From positions 162,916,806-162,980,805 of the forward strand of contig CM035413.1 in assembly GCA_020310875.1 (NCBI GenBank): DNA of 64,000 bases, in the 5' to 3' direction. Below, in pieces: positions 53,935-64,000 of this stretch. The translations under genes and the position numbers were made by a program. Positions within the stretch are counted from its first letter, which is position 1. Every line of letters begins with the position of its first letter. The stretch is from Ceratopteris richardii (lineage: Eukaryota > Streptophyta > Polypodiopsida > Polypodiales > Pteridaceae). Under the pieces are notes generated by a model that was not told the origin of the DNA, did no database searches, and saw only the letters and a list, made by a program, of their open reading frames with translations.

Positions 53935-54652
53935 GATAAGCCCATAGTACAGCAGGGATAAATTGGTCCCATCTCTCTGAACAATCTAATACCAATTTCT
54001 TTAAGATGTTCAACAGAGATTTGTTGGTGCTTTCAGCGAGTCCATTTGCTCATGGATAGTAGGGTGAACTGAACTTATGCACAATTTGGAAGGTTTGAGT
54101 AAGCACCTGCATTAATGTATTTGCAAAGTGTGTAACTTGATCAGTTACTATCTCCAAGGGTAACCGATAGCGTGGAAAAATATCCTTCATCAAACATTTA
54201 GCTACCGCAATAACTGTAGCTGACCGAAGAGCCCAAGCTTTGGCCCATCGAGTTGCATAATTTGTGCAGGTCAGAATGTATTTGTTATTGGTGACTATTG
54301 TCAGAGGGGTAATTGGCCCTATAAAATCCAAACCCCATTTTTGAAAGGGTTCAAGGGGCACCACTCGTTGGAGTGGAAAGAGGTGTCATTGTAAGGGTTG
54401 ACCAGAATGCTGACATGCATCACACTGCCGCACGTACTGGGTTACATCACGGTACATCGTAGGCCACCATAAGCCACTCTCTAGGATCTTCCGGTGTGTC
54501 ACGTCAACCGCAAAATGTCCTTCGGTTGGGGCAGAATGAGCCATTGTAATTACGGAAGCAATTTCATGTGGGGGAACACATGTGAGCAACAGACCTGAGT
54601 GATCCATATAATATAACTGCCCTATAGTTAGCCGAAATCGTCGACTATACAT
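53935..54652 (-). pseudogene. Element 3 integrase: H2C2 finger and catalytic core
   Basis: Minus strand from 54652: QLYYMDHSGLLLTCVP, an H2C2 finger (HSAPTEGHF, CDAC), then the core with KWGLDFIGPITP, IVTDQVTHF and, after a stop in the PYYP region, LAESTNKSLLNILKK. The reading reaches WAYR at 53935, where element 2 is inserted; it resumes at 47333 with TYKVATG. All three acidic residues are still present, but stops (for example at 54050) inactivate it. Confidence 0.85.
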
Positions 54653-55175
54653 GGCTAATCTTCATCGAGCAGCTGAAGAGGTCGTGCCAGGCGGACATCC
54701 ACTGGTCAAGAACAGGAGAAAAGTGTCGTAGTAAGAAGAGGGTATCGGCGATTCCTGTTGATCATTCTGTATTGTCTCTACTACATAAATAGCGGGTGTT
54801 GTATCATCAACTCCTTCTGGAAGTTCACCGAAATCCAACCGAGAGAGAAAGTCAGCAAGCGCATGTGCTGACCCTGGTCGATGTACAGGAATAGTCAAAC
54901 TCTTGAAGCAACAATACCGAGCCGGCTAACCGACCTCCCGGATGCTGTTGGCGCACAAGGTACACCAATGCAGCATGATCTACGTGAAAGGTGAAGCATC
55001 ATCCGAACAGATAATGTCAAAATTTCTTCACCGAAACACTAAGCCAAGGCATTCTCGTTCGGTAACTGACTAGTTGTGCTCTGCCGGGGCCAATCTGCGG
55101 CTCGCATAATAGACTGGATGAAACCATTTATCCGTCTGCTGCATCAGTACACTACCAACGGCAATGTCAAAAGTA
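54653..55175 (-). pseudogene. Element 3 RNase H (5'-truncated)
   Basis: Minus-strand translation shows YTFDIAVGSVLMQQTDKW, YYASRRLAPAEHN, a stop, SVTERECLGL, then disrupted HVDHAALVYLVRQQ in other frames, and finally IPVHRPGSAHALADFLSRLD. This is a Ty3 RNase H with several stops and frameshifts. RT, protease and gag of element 3 are missing because element 4 begins at about 55176, in divergent orientation. Confidence 0.8.
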
Positions 55176-57122
55176 TACGATGGTAGAGGAGAACCCTAAT
55201 AGAGAATTGGTGCCACTAACCCCTTTGGTCTCAAAAAATAACTATCATGCTCTTAATTCAAACTACTCCTATGAAGGTAGTCCACATGCTTATTACATAG
55301 AGTCACTTGAGCAAAGCGAGATTTCTCCATATCAATACGAGACACCACTTATGGAACAAAATTGGGAACCAAAATACTCCAATTTTATGTACACAAATCC
55401 AAACCCCAGGCCCCAAGCGAGACAAGTGAGACCACAAGCCCCTAGAGGACCATGCTTTAGATGTCAGGGCGACCATTTCATTTGTGAATGTCCCCACCAA
55501 CCAACTCTGGGACAAGGACAAAACATCACCATACAAGGCTTTTTTCCTGAATGCAGTAAGGAACATCTCCCAAGAGAATATCCTAGAAACCCCTCTAGTG
55601 CACCCAAGGTTACACCCATCAATGTGGTAGGCTTAGTGGCAGATTCAAGTTCAAGTAGCAGTAATGTGGCTCCTGTACAAGCAGTTACTAGGGCACAAGC
55701 ATTAAAACAGGATAAAACCACTGAGCAATCAGAGCCAAGTGACTCAGGAGAGCCTAGTAAGAGGAAACGAAGAACATGGAAGGATACCAGAGAGAAGGCT
55801 AATCACAAGTGGAACAAAAAGCTATCCAAGCTAGAAGAAAGCCTAAGGGATACGAAAACAAAAATAGAAGACATTGCATCTCAAAGCCCCTGGCATGCCG
55901 AAGCTCCATCCACTCCACCTCATCCCACCCCACCACCCATTGTAAATAGACCGCAACCAGGGTCTGTTCTTGCAGATCCAAACCTAGAAGGCTTGGACAT
56001 GATGTTCAAGGCCTATCAGGCTCGTCTTCAAGAAGGGCCAACAGCTGCGAACCTGGACAAGAGTTACCCAAGAGCAGACTTAGAGATTGAACGAACAAAA
56101 ATGTGCATGAAAATGGTAGAAGTAGCTCAAGCTATGCTTGAGACTAGTCAAAAGTTCAATAAGACAAACTCTTTCAAGCCAGATTTGCATTTCCAAGGCT
56201 TACTAGAAAGATTAGAGCAGTTGGTAAACAAGCCACAGGTTTCTTTACCTCTACAAGCTCAACCAGTTGTTGAAAGAGAAAGCTTACCACCAAGGAAAGC
56301 TTATGTTCCTAATTCTGTGGATGATGGAACACCTCTTTCAATGCAACAATACTCTCAAGAGTTCTTGCAGGAAATACAAGAAGAGAAATGGGCCAAGGAG
56401 AAGGATAATCCCCCTCCTATTCTTGAGATTGATGATCTTCATGATCAATTTCCCCAAGACATTCCATCTATCTATGGAGACCAAAGAGAGCATCAAGAAG
56501 ATGAAAGATTAGATTTTGAATCTAATTCTTTACAAGAGTTGCCTCATTTCACAGGCCCATGGGAATCTGAATCTCTTCAGATTAGAGCTCCCACAATATT
56601 GGTAAGAAATGAAGACTCAGTGATTCCAAGAAACACTGATGTCATGAAGAACACTAAGGTTCAGTGTCATCTCACTGTAGAGGAGCTGCTCAATGCAAAA
56701 CCCAAGCTATGGAATCATGTGAAGGATCAGGTTCCAGAACTTGATTCCAATATGCCAAAAGCAGGCTCTAAGCAAAAAGTTCTAGAGATACCTCTAGAAA
56801 AGATAGGAGACATGAGCGAAGGTGAAGAAGGTAATACTTATCTTCCGATCACCTATCAAGGTTACACAACCAAAGCAATCGTAGATTCGGGTGCTGGTGT
56901 TGCTATTGCGACCACCTTCTTGTGTAAGCGATGGGGCAAACCACATTAAGACCAACTAGAATGAAGCTTCAAATGGCAGATGGTCATTTTGAAAGACCTC
57001 TAGGATTACTCGAAGGGATAACTCTAACCACTTGTGGTGTAGAGTTTGAACATACATTTTCTATATGTGACTTTGAGAAAAATAATGTTTATGAGATGAT
57101 CCTAGGAAGACCCTTCCTATGA
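55176..57122 (+). pseudogene. Element 4 gag C-terminal part and protease 1
   Basis: Starts mid-gag at a position equal to residue ~660 of element B (EENPNRELVPLTPL) and follows B closely. One zinc knuckle is intact (CFRCQGDHFICEC); the next has lost cysteines. It has an 81-bp Pro-rich segment (near 55868-55948) that B lacks. Gag runs into protease 1 (AIVDSGAGVAIAT) without the stop found in B. A one-base deletion at about 56941 shifts the frame, and CGA to TGA at 57120 adds a stop. No LTR or 5' end exists here. Confidence 0.9.
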
Positions 57123-59379
57123 CAATTGCAAATAGTACAAGATTGGGGAACCAACTCCTTGTACTTACATCACTTAGGGGTCACAACCAAGGTCAATTTG
57201 AAGGATTACACCTTCAGAGATGTACCACCCCTACAATGGAATCCTATCGACAAAGCAAAAGAAGATTCAATCTCTGTGCATTCTGGAAGCTCACCTGATC
57301 CATCATGGTTGCATGAAGATACTCACTTGTGGATGTGCAAGGTCGCAAAGGAAGAGGAAAAGTGCCTAAAATCAAGAGAAGAAGGAACTCCCCCAGGAGA
57401 TAGACCAATCAAAGACCTAGCCTATACACCGATGATATTTCCAGATGAGGAATTTGAGCCTCATGGTTGGGCAGAAATCTTAGCTACCATGGACATAGTA
57501 GTCAATGAAGAACAATGGACACCTCATTGTGATGAAGAGGGTTATGATATTTCAGTGTTCATGTGTCAGCCCTTCTTGGAAGAGTGTGATCCTAGTGAGG
57601 TCATAGAAGAAGAAGAGAATGACGATGATCTAGAGTCCATTGTGATGGATACTTACTTCGTCTCAAAGGAGAACTATCTAGAAGATGTAGGAGTATTGAC
57701 TCAAAAAGAAGAAGAACCTCTCACGAGCATTAAAATGGTAAATTCAAAGGATGTAAGTGAAGGACGTAAAAGGAAAAAGAAAATTGTGAAAGCAGTGAAA
57801 CAAGAAGAGGAGGAATCATTGTTTGAGGTACCAAAAAATTTCAAGGAATATGAAGTTGAGGATAGGAAAATTTTGGTACGAATGCCTAAGAGAGAGGCCA
57901 TTATAGGAGAAGCATATGACAATAAAGAAAAAACCAAAAAAATTGTAGTGACCATTGAAGGGAATGAAGAGCGATGTACGTACATAGGAGATGACCTAAG
58001 TGCAAAAGAAGAAGCGGAGCTTGTAGATCTATTAAGGGAATATCGGGACGTGTTTGTGTGAGAGACTTGAAGGGAGTAGATCCGAAAATTTGCTCTCATA
58101 CTATCCCCATGACGACTGATGCCAAGCCCACCAAACAAAAGCCCTACACATATAATGACAATTATGCAGCTAAAATAAAAGAGGAAATTAACAGGCTGAT
58201 TGAAGCTGGATTTATATATGAGATCAAGCATACTGAGTGGGTGTCCCCCATTGTAGTAGTGCCCAAGAAGAATGGAAAATTGCGAGTGTGCATTAACCTT
58301 AAAAAAGTTAATGCTGCTACGATTCGAGATAGTTATCCGCTTCCAATCACTGAACATTTATTGGAGCGTGTTGCAGCCAAGGAAGTTTATAGCTTTCTTG
58401 ATGGATTTTCGGGTTATAATCAAGTAGCCATTGCCCCAGAAGACCAACACAAAACGGCTTTCGCCATAGAATGGGGAATCTTTGCATTTTGTGTGATGCC
58501 ATTTAGTCTGACCAATGCACCTGCAACATTCCAAAGGCTCATGTGTCATGTCTTCAAAGAGTTCTTGCGGAAGAACTTAGAAGTATATGTGGATGATTTA
58601 TGTGCTCACTCCCAAGTAAGAAGATACCACATCCCTGAGCTCAAACAAATCTTCAACAAGTGTAGAGAATATCGAGTGTGTCTGAACCTAGAGAAGTGTG
58701 TGTTCATGGTACGACAAGGTAAAATCTTAGGTCACATTGTTTCTAAAAATGGAATATCAACAGACGAGGATAAAGTAAGAGCCATAGCAGAATTACCAAG
58801 ACCTAGGAATGTTAAAGAGGTACAAGCCTTTATGGGCCATTGTGGATATTACCGCAGGTTTATCCACATGTATGCCATCATAGCTAAACCTTTATGGGTT
58901 GTTGACAAATTTTGAGTGGAATGATGAATGCGAAAAGTCCTTCAATGAGCTAAAAAGACGTTTGTGCTCAGCACCAATATTGACCACTCCTGATTGGAGT
59001 AAACCATTCCATGTCCATGTGGATGCATCCAATCATGCTATAGGATGTGTGCTAGCACAACCAACAGGTGAAGGAAATTTAGATTTGCCTATAGCATATG
59101 CTAGTAGGCAATTAAATGCAGCTGAACAAAATTATACCACAACGGAAAGAGAAGGTTTAGGCATGGTATATGCTGTGAAGAAGTTTAGACACTATCTATT
59201 GGCCAATAAGTTCAAGTTTTTCACTGATCATCAACCTTTACTATATTTGGTCAATAAACCTTGCAATACAGGTTGCTTAGTAAGATGGTTCCTCTTACTA
59301 ATGGAATACGACTTTGTAGTTGTTGTCGAGAAAGGTAGGACCCACCTTAGGGCAGACCATCTTTCTCGCATCACTTCAG
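57123..59379 (+). pseudogene. Element 4 reverse transcriptase and RNase H
   Basis: Follows element B across 57126-59379. A seven-base deletion at about 58050 and a two-base deletion at about 58890 shift the frame. RT motifs SFLDGFSGYNQ, MPFSLTNAPATFQ (Ser for the usual Gly) and YVDD are visible; RNase H has HVDASNHAIGCVLAQ and FTDHQPLLYL. It stops at HLSRITS, where copia D is inserted, so the extra finger, integrase and protease 2 are not seen in the window. Confidence 0.9.
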
Positions 59380-59738
59380 TGTTGGGAAAGATGGATGGAT
59401 GCTCCAAGAGACTGAGTAGGTACTGCTAAGCCTGCTTTGTACCAGCTCTCTTTTGCTTCAGAGTTGATAACTAGACCTCCTTAGCTTTCCAATGACACCA
59501 TAAAATGTCCTATGTACTTTGGAAATGATGTGTATAATGATTGAATCAAAACAGATAACTTTGGAAGTCACAAACTCAAGAAAACCTTCTATTATACAAG
59601 AGATTCCAAGTCAATTTGACTTTTACAATGAGATAAAGTGGTAATTAACCACTAGCAATGGTTCCTATGCTTCTTCACATATAAGGTCTTCAAGATATCT
59701 TCCAAGCCAAATGTGTAGGCTTGTGATTTACACCAACA
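59380..59738 (-). mobile_element. Copia D 3' LTR
   Basis: 359 bp. On the minus strand it begins TGTTGGTG (59738) after a purine run and ends with CCCAACA (59380). It interrupts the RNase H of element 4. TTCAG (59375-59379) is the expected target duplication; the other LTR and its duplicate lie beyond 64000. Confidence 0.85.
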
Positions 59739-59755
59739 GCTCCCCCTCAAGCCAA
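59739..59755 (-). other. Polypurine tract, copia D
   Basis: On the minus strand GCTTGAGGGGGAGC immediately precedes the LTR start, the usual form for copia elements. Confidence 0.85.
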
Positions 59756-59779
59756 ACATTTTGGCTTAAGTCTTCATCT

Positions 59780-62700
59780 TCAATCTTCAAGTATATCCAG
59801 CAATCCAATCATGGATTTGAACCTGTAGAGTTTGATTCCATCCAAAGCTTTAGTCAACAAATCTGCACATTGCATGTTGGTTGATACATAGGTTAGTTGA
59901 ATGTCCTTGCTTATCAATTTCTCTCTCACATAATGGTAATGGACCTCTATGTGTTTGGTCCTAGCATGATAAATAGGATTAGCTGCAAGGTGAAGAGATC
60001 TTGTATTATCTCCAAAGATAATTGGTGAACTAGTATATAATCCCAATTCTGTATACAAAAGCTTAATCCATATTGCTTCTTGTGTGGCATTAGCCAGCCC
60101 CCTATACTCTACCTCTGTGGAAGACAAAGCAACAGTAGGTTGCTTCTTTGAAGACCATGAAATTGGTTTGTCACCTGCAAAAGAAATATATCCAGAAGTG
60201 CTCCTCCTATCATCCTTGCATCCTGCCCAATCTGCATCTGAATAAATTTTGATATCAATATCTGAAGTGTAAGGGAAATACAAACTATGGTTCTGTGTAC
60301 CCTTGAGATACTTCAGGATTCTCTTGGCAACCTCTAAGTGAGGTATCCTTGGCTTGTGCATAAATTGACTTAGCACACTAACTCCATATGCAATATCTAT
60401 CCTTGTTAAGGTAGCATAGTTCAAACTAACCACCATACTTTGATAACCTGTAATGTCATTGACTTCATCACCTTCATGGGCACTTAGTTTTAGGTTTACC
60501 TCCATTGGAGTGCTTGCTACTTTGGCATCCTGCAAGTGAAACTTCTTCAACATGTCCTGTATATACTTTTTCTGAGTAATATATATCCCTGAATTAGTGT
60601 AGACTAATTCAAGTCCCAAAAAATACTTCAATAGACCAAGATCATTGATCTTGAACTCCTTCATCATTTGACTTTTGATATATCTGATTCCATTGACATC
60701 ATTACCTGTAATGATGATGTCATCCACATAAACACAAAGGTATATTACCTCTGAATTACTTCTCTTGATGAACAGAGAAGTATCTGCCTTGCTCATGACA
60801 AATCCTTGGTCTTCGAGATATGTAGTTAACCTGTAATTCCATGCCCTAGGTGCCTGCTTCAATCCATATAAAGCCTTTTTCAATTCGCAAACATATGTTA
60901 CCTTCTTAGGGTCCTCATAGCCAGGAGGTTGTGACATGTATACCTCCTCTGAAATCCATCCATTCAAGAAAGCATTCTTGACATCCAATTGGTACATATT
61001 CCAATTTTTTGATGCAGCCACACTTACCAACACTCTGATTGTTGGCATCTTGGCCACAGGTGAGAATGTCTCCTCATAGTCAATGCCTTGGGTTTGTGCA
61101 AAACCCTTGGCTACCAATCCGGCTTTGTACCTATTGATTGTGCCATCAGAATTTCTTTTAAGCTTATAGATCCATTTGGATCCTATTACCTTCATTGAGT
61201 CCTTCTTAGGTACTAACTCCCATGTGTCACTTTCTTTGAGTGCTTCAATCTCCTCATCCATAGCTTCTTTCCATTTTGATTTGGTTATTGCTTCTTCATA
61301 TGATCCTGGTTCTTCATTTGACAAATCTTTGGCAAGATAAACAGAATGTTTAGTAACAAGAGATGTATCATACCCATATCTGATAGGTTTCTTGCTTTCT
61401 CTTTGTGATCTTCTAAATGGTTGAGTTGAAGATTCAGGTATGTCTTCAAGCTTCTTCATCTTCATTTTGCCTTTGGACTTCCATGCTTTGAATTCTTCAA
61501 GGTTGATAGTATCTTGATCATCTGAACTTGAGGCTTCATTCTGACTAGGTTCCTCCTTTATAAGACTTGGAAATTCCTCTTCCAAATCATAGGGTAATTT
61601 GACCTTCCTGCATTCATTCTCATACCAAGAATCATTTTCATCAAAGACAACATCTCTGCTTACCATGAATCCCTTATTGATGGGATTATAAAACCTGTAA
61701 CCTTTTTTATTTAAATCATACCCAATAAAGATGCATTTTTCAGCCTTTGGGTCTAGCTTACCTCTTATCTGAGAAGGAATCTGTACATATGCTACACATC
61801 CAAATATTTTGCAATTGTCAAGTGAGGGTCTCTTACCATGCCATGCTTCATAGGGTGTCATACCATCAAGAGATTTAGATGGTAACCTGTTTATGAGGTA
61901 AGTGGCAGTGGAAACACTCTCTGCCCATAGGTAGTTAGGTAACTTTTTCTCATTAAGCATAGATCTAGTTGTCTCAACAATTAACCTATTTCTTCTCTCA
62001 GCTACCCCATTCTGTTCAGGAGAATACCTTGTGGTTATCTCTCTTTTGATGCCTTTGTCATGCAAGAAGTCTTCAAATTCATTGGAGAAGTACTCACCTC
62101 CTCCATCTGACCTTAGCCTCTTCAAATTCCTTCCTGTCTGGTTTTCAACTAATGCAAGATATTTTTTAAAGCAATTAAATACCTCATCCTTGTGCTTCAT
62201 AAAGTACAATAGAGTCCATCTGCTATAGTCATCAATGAAAGATACATAGTACCTTGAACCTGAGACTGAGGGGTCTTTGCTTGATCCCCATACATCTGTG
62301 TGGACAAGCTCTAGGTAGTCTTCATGCATGTATCCTTTCCTTGAGAAGAGTAACCTGTGAGACTTCCCAAATTGACAAGCACCACACTTATAAATCATAT
62401 GTTGCTTGGATACATTAGGTATCCCAAGCACACATTGGTCCCTACACATTTGTTTCAAGGTTCTTTCTCCTATGTGCCCTAACCTTTTGTGCCAAATCTC
62501 AAGCTCTGAAAGTGTCTGATCTTTATAACTGTATAGTGCAATGTTCTTTGTATCTTCTAACTCAAAAGTAAAAAGTCTACCTGATTTTTCTCCTTTAGCA
62601 ATCCTCTTGAACCCATGTCTTGGATCCTCCACATATGCTCCAAATTGGTTGAATCTGACCTGCAAACCTTTCTCCACAATGTGACCAACACTCATCAAAT

Positions 62701-62944
62701 TTTTTGTAATAGTTGGTACATAGAGTACCCTGCTCAACAAATTCTGATTTCCATCACAAGTCTTAACATTTCCAACTTTAACTACAGAATGCTTTGTGTC
62801 ATCACCTATTTTGACTTGATGCTTACCTTTTGGTTCCTCAAGATCAGAGAGTAATGCTACATTGCCAGCCACATGATTTGAACATCCTGAGTCAATATAG
62901 AATAAGTGGTCATCATTTGTACCTGATTTTGAAGTCATGTTCAT
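59780..62944 (-). CDS. Copia D pol: protease, integrase, RT, RNase H
   Basis: 1,054 codons without a stop. In order: protease FYIDSGCSNHVAG at the N-terminus; pre-integrase finger (WHKRLGHIGERTL, CGACQFGKSHR) near residues 150-200; integrase core with HTDVWGSS, LRSDGGGEY and SPEQNGVAERRN; copia RT with YKLKRNSDGTINRYKAGLV, QLDVKNAFLNG and the catalytic YVDD; and RNase H with SDADWAGCKDDRRSTSG and SSTEVEYRGLA (V where A is usual). It ends KALDGIKLYRFKSMIG. The frame continues upstream into gag through two TAG codons. It looks potentially functional. Confidence 0.95.
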   Translation of the reverse strand: MNMTSKSGTNDDHLFYIDSGCSNHVAGNVALLSDLEEPKGKHQVKIGDDTKHSVVKVGNVKTCDGNQNLLSRVLYVPTITKNLMSVGHIVEKGLQVRFNQFGAYVEDPRHGFKRIAKGEKSGRLFTFELEDTKNIALYSYKDQTLSELEIWHKRLGHIGERTLKQMCRDQCVLGIPNVSKQHMIYKCGACQFGKSHRLLFSRKGYMHEDYLELVHTDVWGSSKDPSVSGSRYYVSFIDDYSRWTLLYFMKHKDEVFNCFKKYLALVENQTGRNLKRLRSDGGGEYFSNEFEDFLHDKGIKREITTRYSPEQNGVAERRNRLIVETTRSMLNEKKLPNYLWAESVSTATYLINRLPSKSLDGMTPYEAWHGKRPSLDNCKIFGCVAYVQIPSQIRGKLDPKAEKCIFIGYDLNKKGYRFYNPINKGFMVSRDVVFDENDSWYENECRKVKLPYDLEEEFPSLIKEEPSQNEASSSDDQDTINLEEFKAWKSKGKMKMKKLEDIPESSTQPFRRSQRESKKPIRYGYDTSLVTKHSVYLAKDLSNEEPGSYEEAITKSKWKEAMDEEIEALKESDTWELVPKKDSMKVIGSKWIYKLKRNSDGTINRYKAGLVAKGFAQTQGIDYEETFSPVAKMPTIRVLVSVAASKNWNMYQLDVKNAFLNGWISEEVYMSQPPGYEDPKKVTYVCELKKALYGLKQAPRAWNYRLTTYLEDQGFVMSKADTSLFIKRSNSEVIYLCVYVDDIIITGNDVNGIRYIKSQMMKEFKINDLGLLKYFLGLELVYTNSGIYITQKKYIQDMLKKFHLQDAKVASTPMEVNLKLSAHEGDEVNDITGYQSMVVSLNYATLTRIDIAYGVSVLSQFMHKPRIPHLEVAKRILKYLKGTQNHSLYFPYTSDIDIKIYSDADWAGCKDDRRSTSGYISFAGDKPISWSSKKQPTVALSSTEVEYRGLANATQEAIWIKLLYTELGLYTSSPIIFGDNTRSLHLAANPIYHARTKHIEVHYHYVREKLISKDIQLTYVSTNMQCADLLTKALDGIKLYRFKSMIGLLDILED

Positions 62945-63997
62945 GATTAGAAGAGAGTTATCCTCCTCCTCTATGTAGTTGTTGTAATCCTTCCTGGATT
63001 TGAATCCTCCTTGGTAGTTGCCATTGTAATTATTGTTGTAGTTGTTGTTGTAGTTATTGTTCTAGCCTTGGTGATGATTGAATCTACCTCTTGACTATGA
63101 GTAGCCACCTCTTTGATATCCTCTTCCTCTCTGATTCTTGTAATTCCTAAAACACTCATCTGTAGTATGATTTGATAGACCACAAATGTTGCATGGTGAG
63201 GAGTTATAAGATCTCCCCCTACCTTGCTTACTTCCTCTGCCCCTTCCTCTTGAAGATCTACCTCTCCCTGCATAGTTGGCTTGAGAAGTAGAGCTTTCAT
63301 CTTCCACCTTCTTGCTTTTGCCTTTATCTTTAGACTTCTTATCAATGTCTAGGGCAGAAGAGTTATTACCTTTGGATGTGTCTCCATTTTTGTTGAGCTT
63401 TGCTTCATGAGTAAATAGTTTTCCCATGAGAGTTGTAAGATCTGGAGTGTGCATGTCCATGTAAAGATCCATAGCTGTGGTGAAGCTTTCCCATTTGTCA
63501 TCAGCCTTGATCCCATTGATCACTTGCCTTACAATCTGTTCTTCTTCAATCTCTTCTCCTATGCTTGCTAACTGATCTGCTACATCTTTAATCTTGGTCA
63601 CAAATTCTGAAACAGCTTGCTTAGGTTGCTTCGTTAATGTTGTGAATTCAATCCACAACTGATTTTTCCTAGCCCTTGTGTTGGAGGAAAAATATGATGA
63701 CAAGGTTTCCCAAGTCTTTTGGGATGTCTTACAATTTCTAATATGTGGCAAAAGAAAATCAGATATAGAGTTGAGTAAATAAGACCTTGCCAATGCATCC
63801 TTGGCACACCATGTGTTGAGCTTTTCATGTTCTTCCTTGGTTGGTAATCCTCTTGTTTTGAATGAGGGCAATTCCTCATCTCCTGAGATGTATCCATAGA
63901 GACTCCTTCCTTGTAGGTAGGTCTTCATCCTTAGAGACCATGCTTGATAGTTGTTCCTCTCCAATTTATTAATGAATGAAGGAAAACCATCTCCCAT
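62945..63997 (-). CDS. Copia D gag with two in-frame TAG codons before pol
   Basis: Gag starts at 63997 (MGDGFPSFINKLERNNYQAW), a UBN2-type capsid domain, followed by a Lys-rich linker, Arg/Gly repeats and the zinc knuckle CNICGLSNHTTDEC (C-x2-C-x4-H-x4-C). TAG at 63095-63097 ends it. The same frame goes on through Gln/Asn/Tyr-rich sequence with a second TAG (63062-63064) to the pol start, so gag and pol form one frame split by two ambers. The start is only three bases from the window edge, so the leader is not seen. Confidence 0.9.
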
Positions 63998-64000
63998 TTT

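Overview
The window is intergenic DNA from a land plant and is built almost entirely of LTR retrotransposons. I see no complete host gene, rRNA, tRNA or CRISPR array. Plant origin is inferred from primer-binding sites matching plant tRNA-Asp and initiator tRNA-Met, from plant-type Ty3/gypsy and Ty1/copia proteins, a chromovirus and deep nesting. I cannot name the species; a large repeat-rich genome (conifer, cycad, fern or similar) would fit.

Layout. 1-2245: scraps of an LTR, a Ty3 integrase end and a copia 5' end (C1). 2244-9532: element A (+), a 5'-truncated Ty3 element carrying integrase, a second aspartic protease, a WVPK-repeat tail and a long coiled-coil ORF, closed by a 3' LTR. 9533-11012: start of copia C2. 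11013-30270: complex E (-), relatives of element B rearranged into tandem arrays: a ~590-bp satellite made from the untranslated leader (12276-20586, interrupted once) and a ~1.84-kb [LTR-leader-partial gag] array (20587-29120). 30590-30935: copia RNase H remnant F. 30936-55175: element 3 (-), a Ty3 element split by two later + strand insertions. These are element B (31323-44200, 608-bp LTRs, TSD CTCGC) and element 2 (47334-53929, a chromovirus with ~291-bp LTRs, TSD GTTAC). 55176-59379: element 4 (+), an LTR-less relative of B. 59380-64000: copia D (-), inserted into element 4 and running off the right edge.

Element B is the key reference. Its order is LTR, tRNA-Asp PBS, leader full of AATCGCGATT-type palindromes, gag, protease 1, RT/RNase H, an extra H2C2 finger, integrase with its own H2C2, protease 2, WVPK tail, a captured Argonaute fragment, polypurine tract and LTR. 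Its LTRs differ at about 6 of 608 positions, so it inserted recently, yet its ORFs carry stops and a frameshift. It was therefore probably mobilised by proteins made elsewhere.

The most unusual points are the retropepsin-like protease after the integrase (elements A and B), the Argonaute MID/PIWI fragment inside B, the leader-derived higher-order satellite, and the chimeric array that picked up part of element A's coiled-coil ORF. All similarity statements come from reading the sequence and knowing the families; no database search was run.
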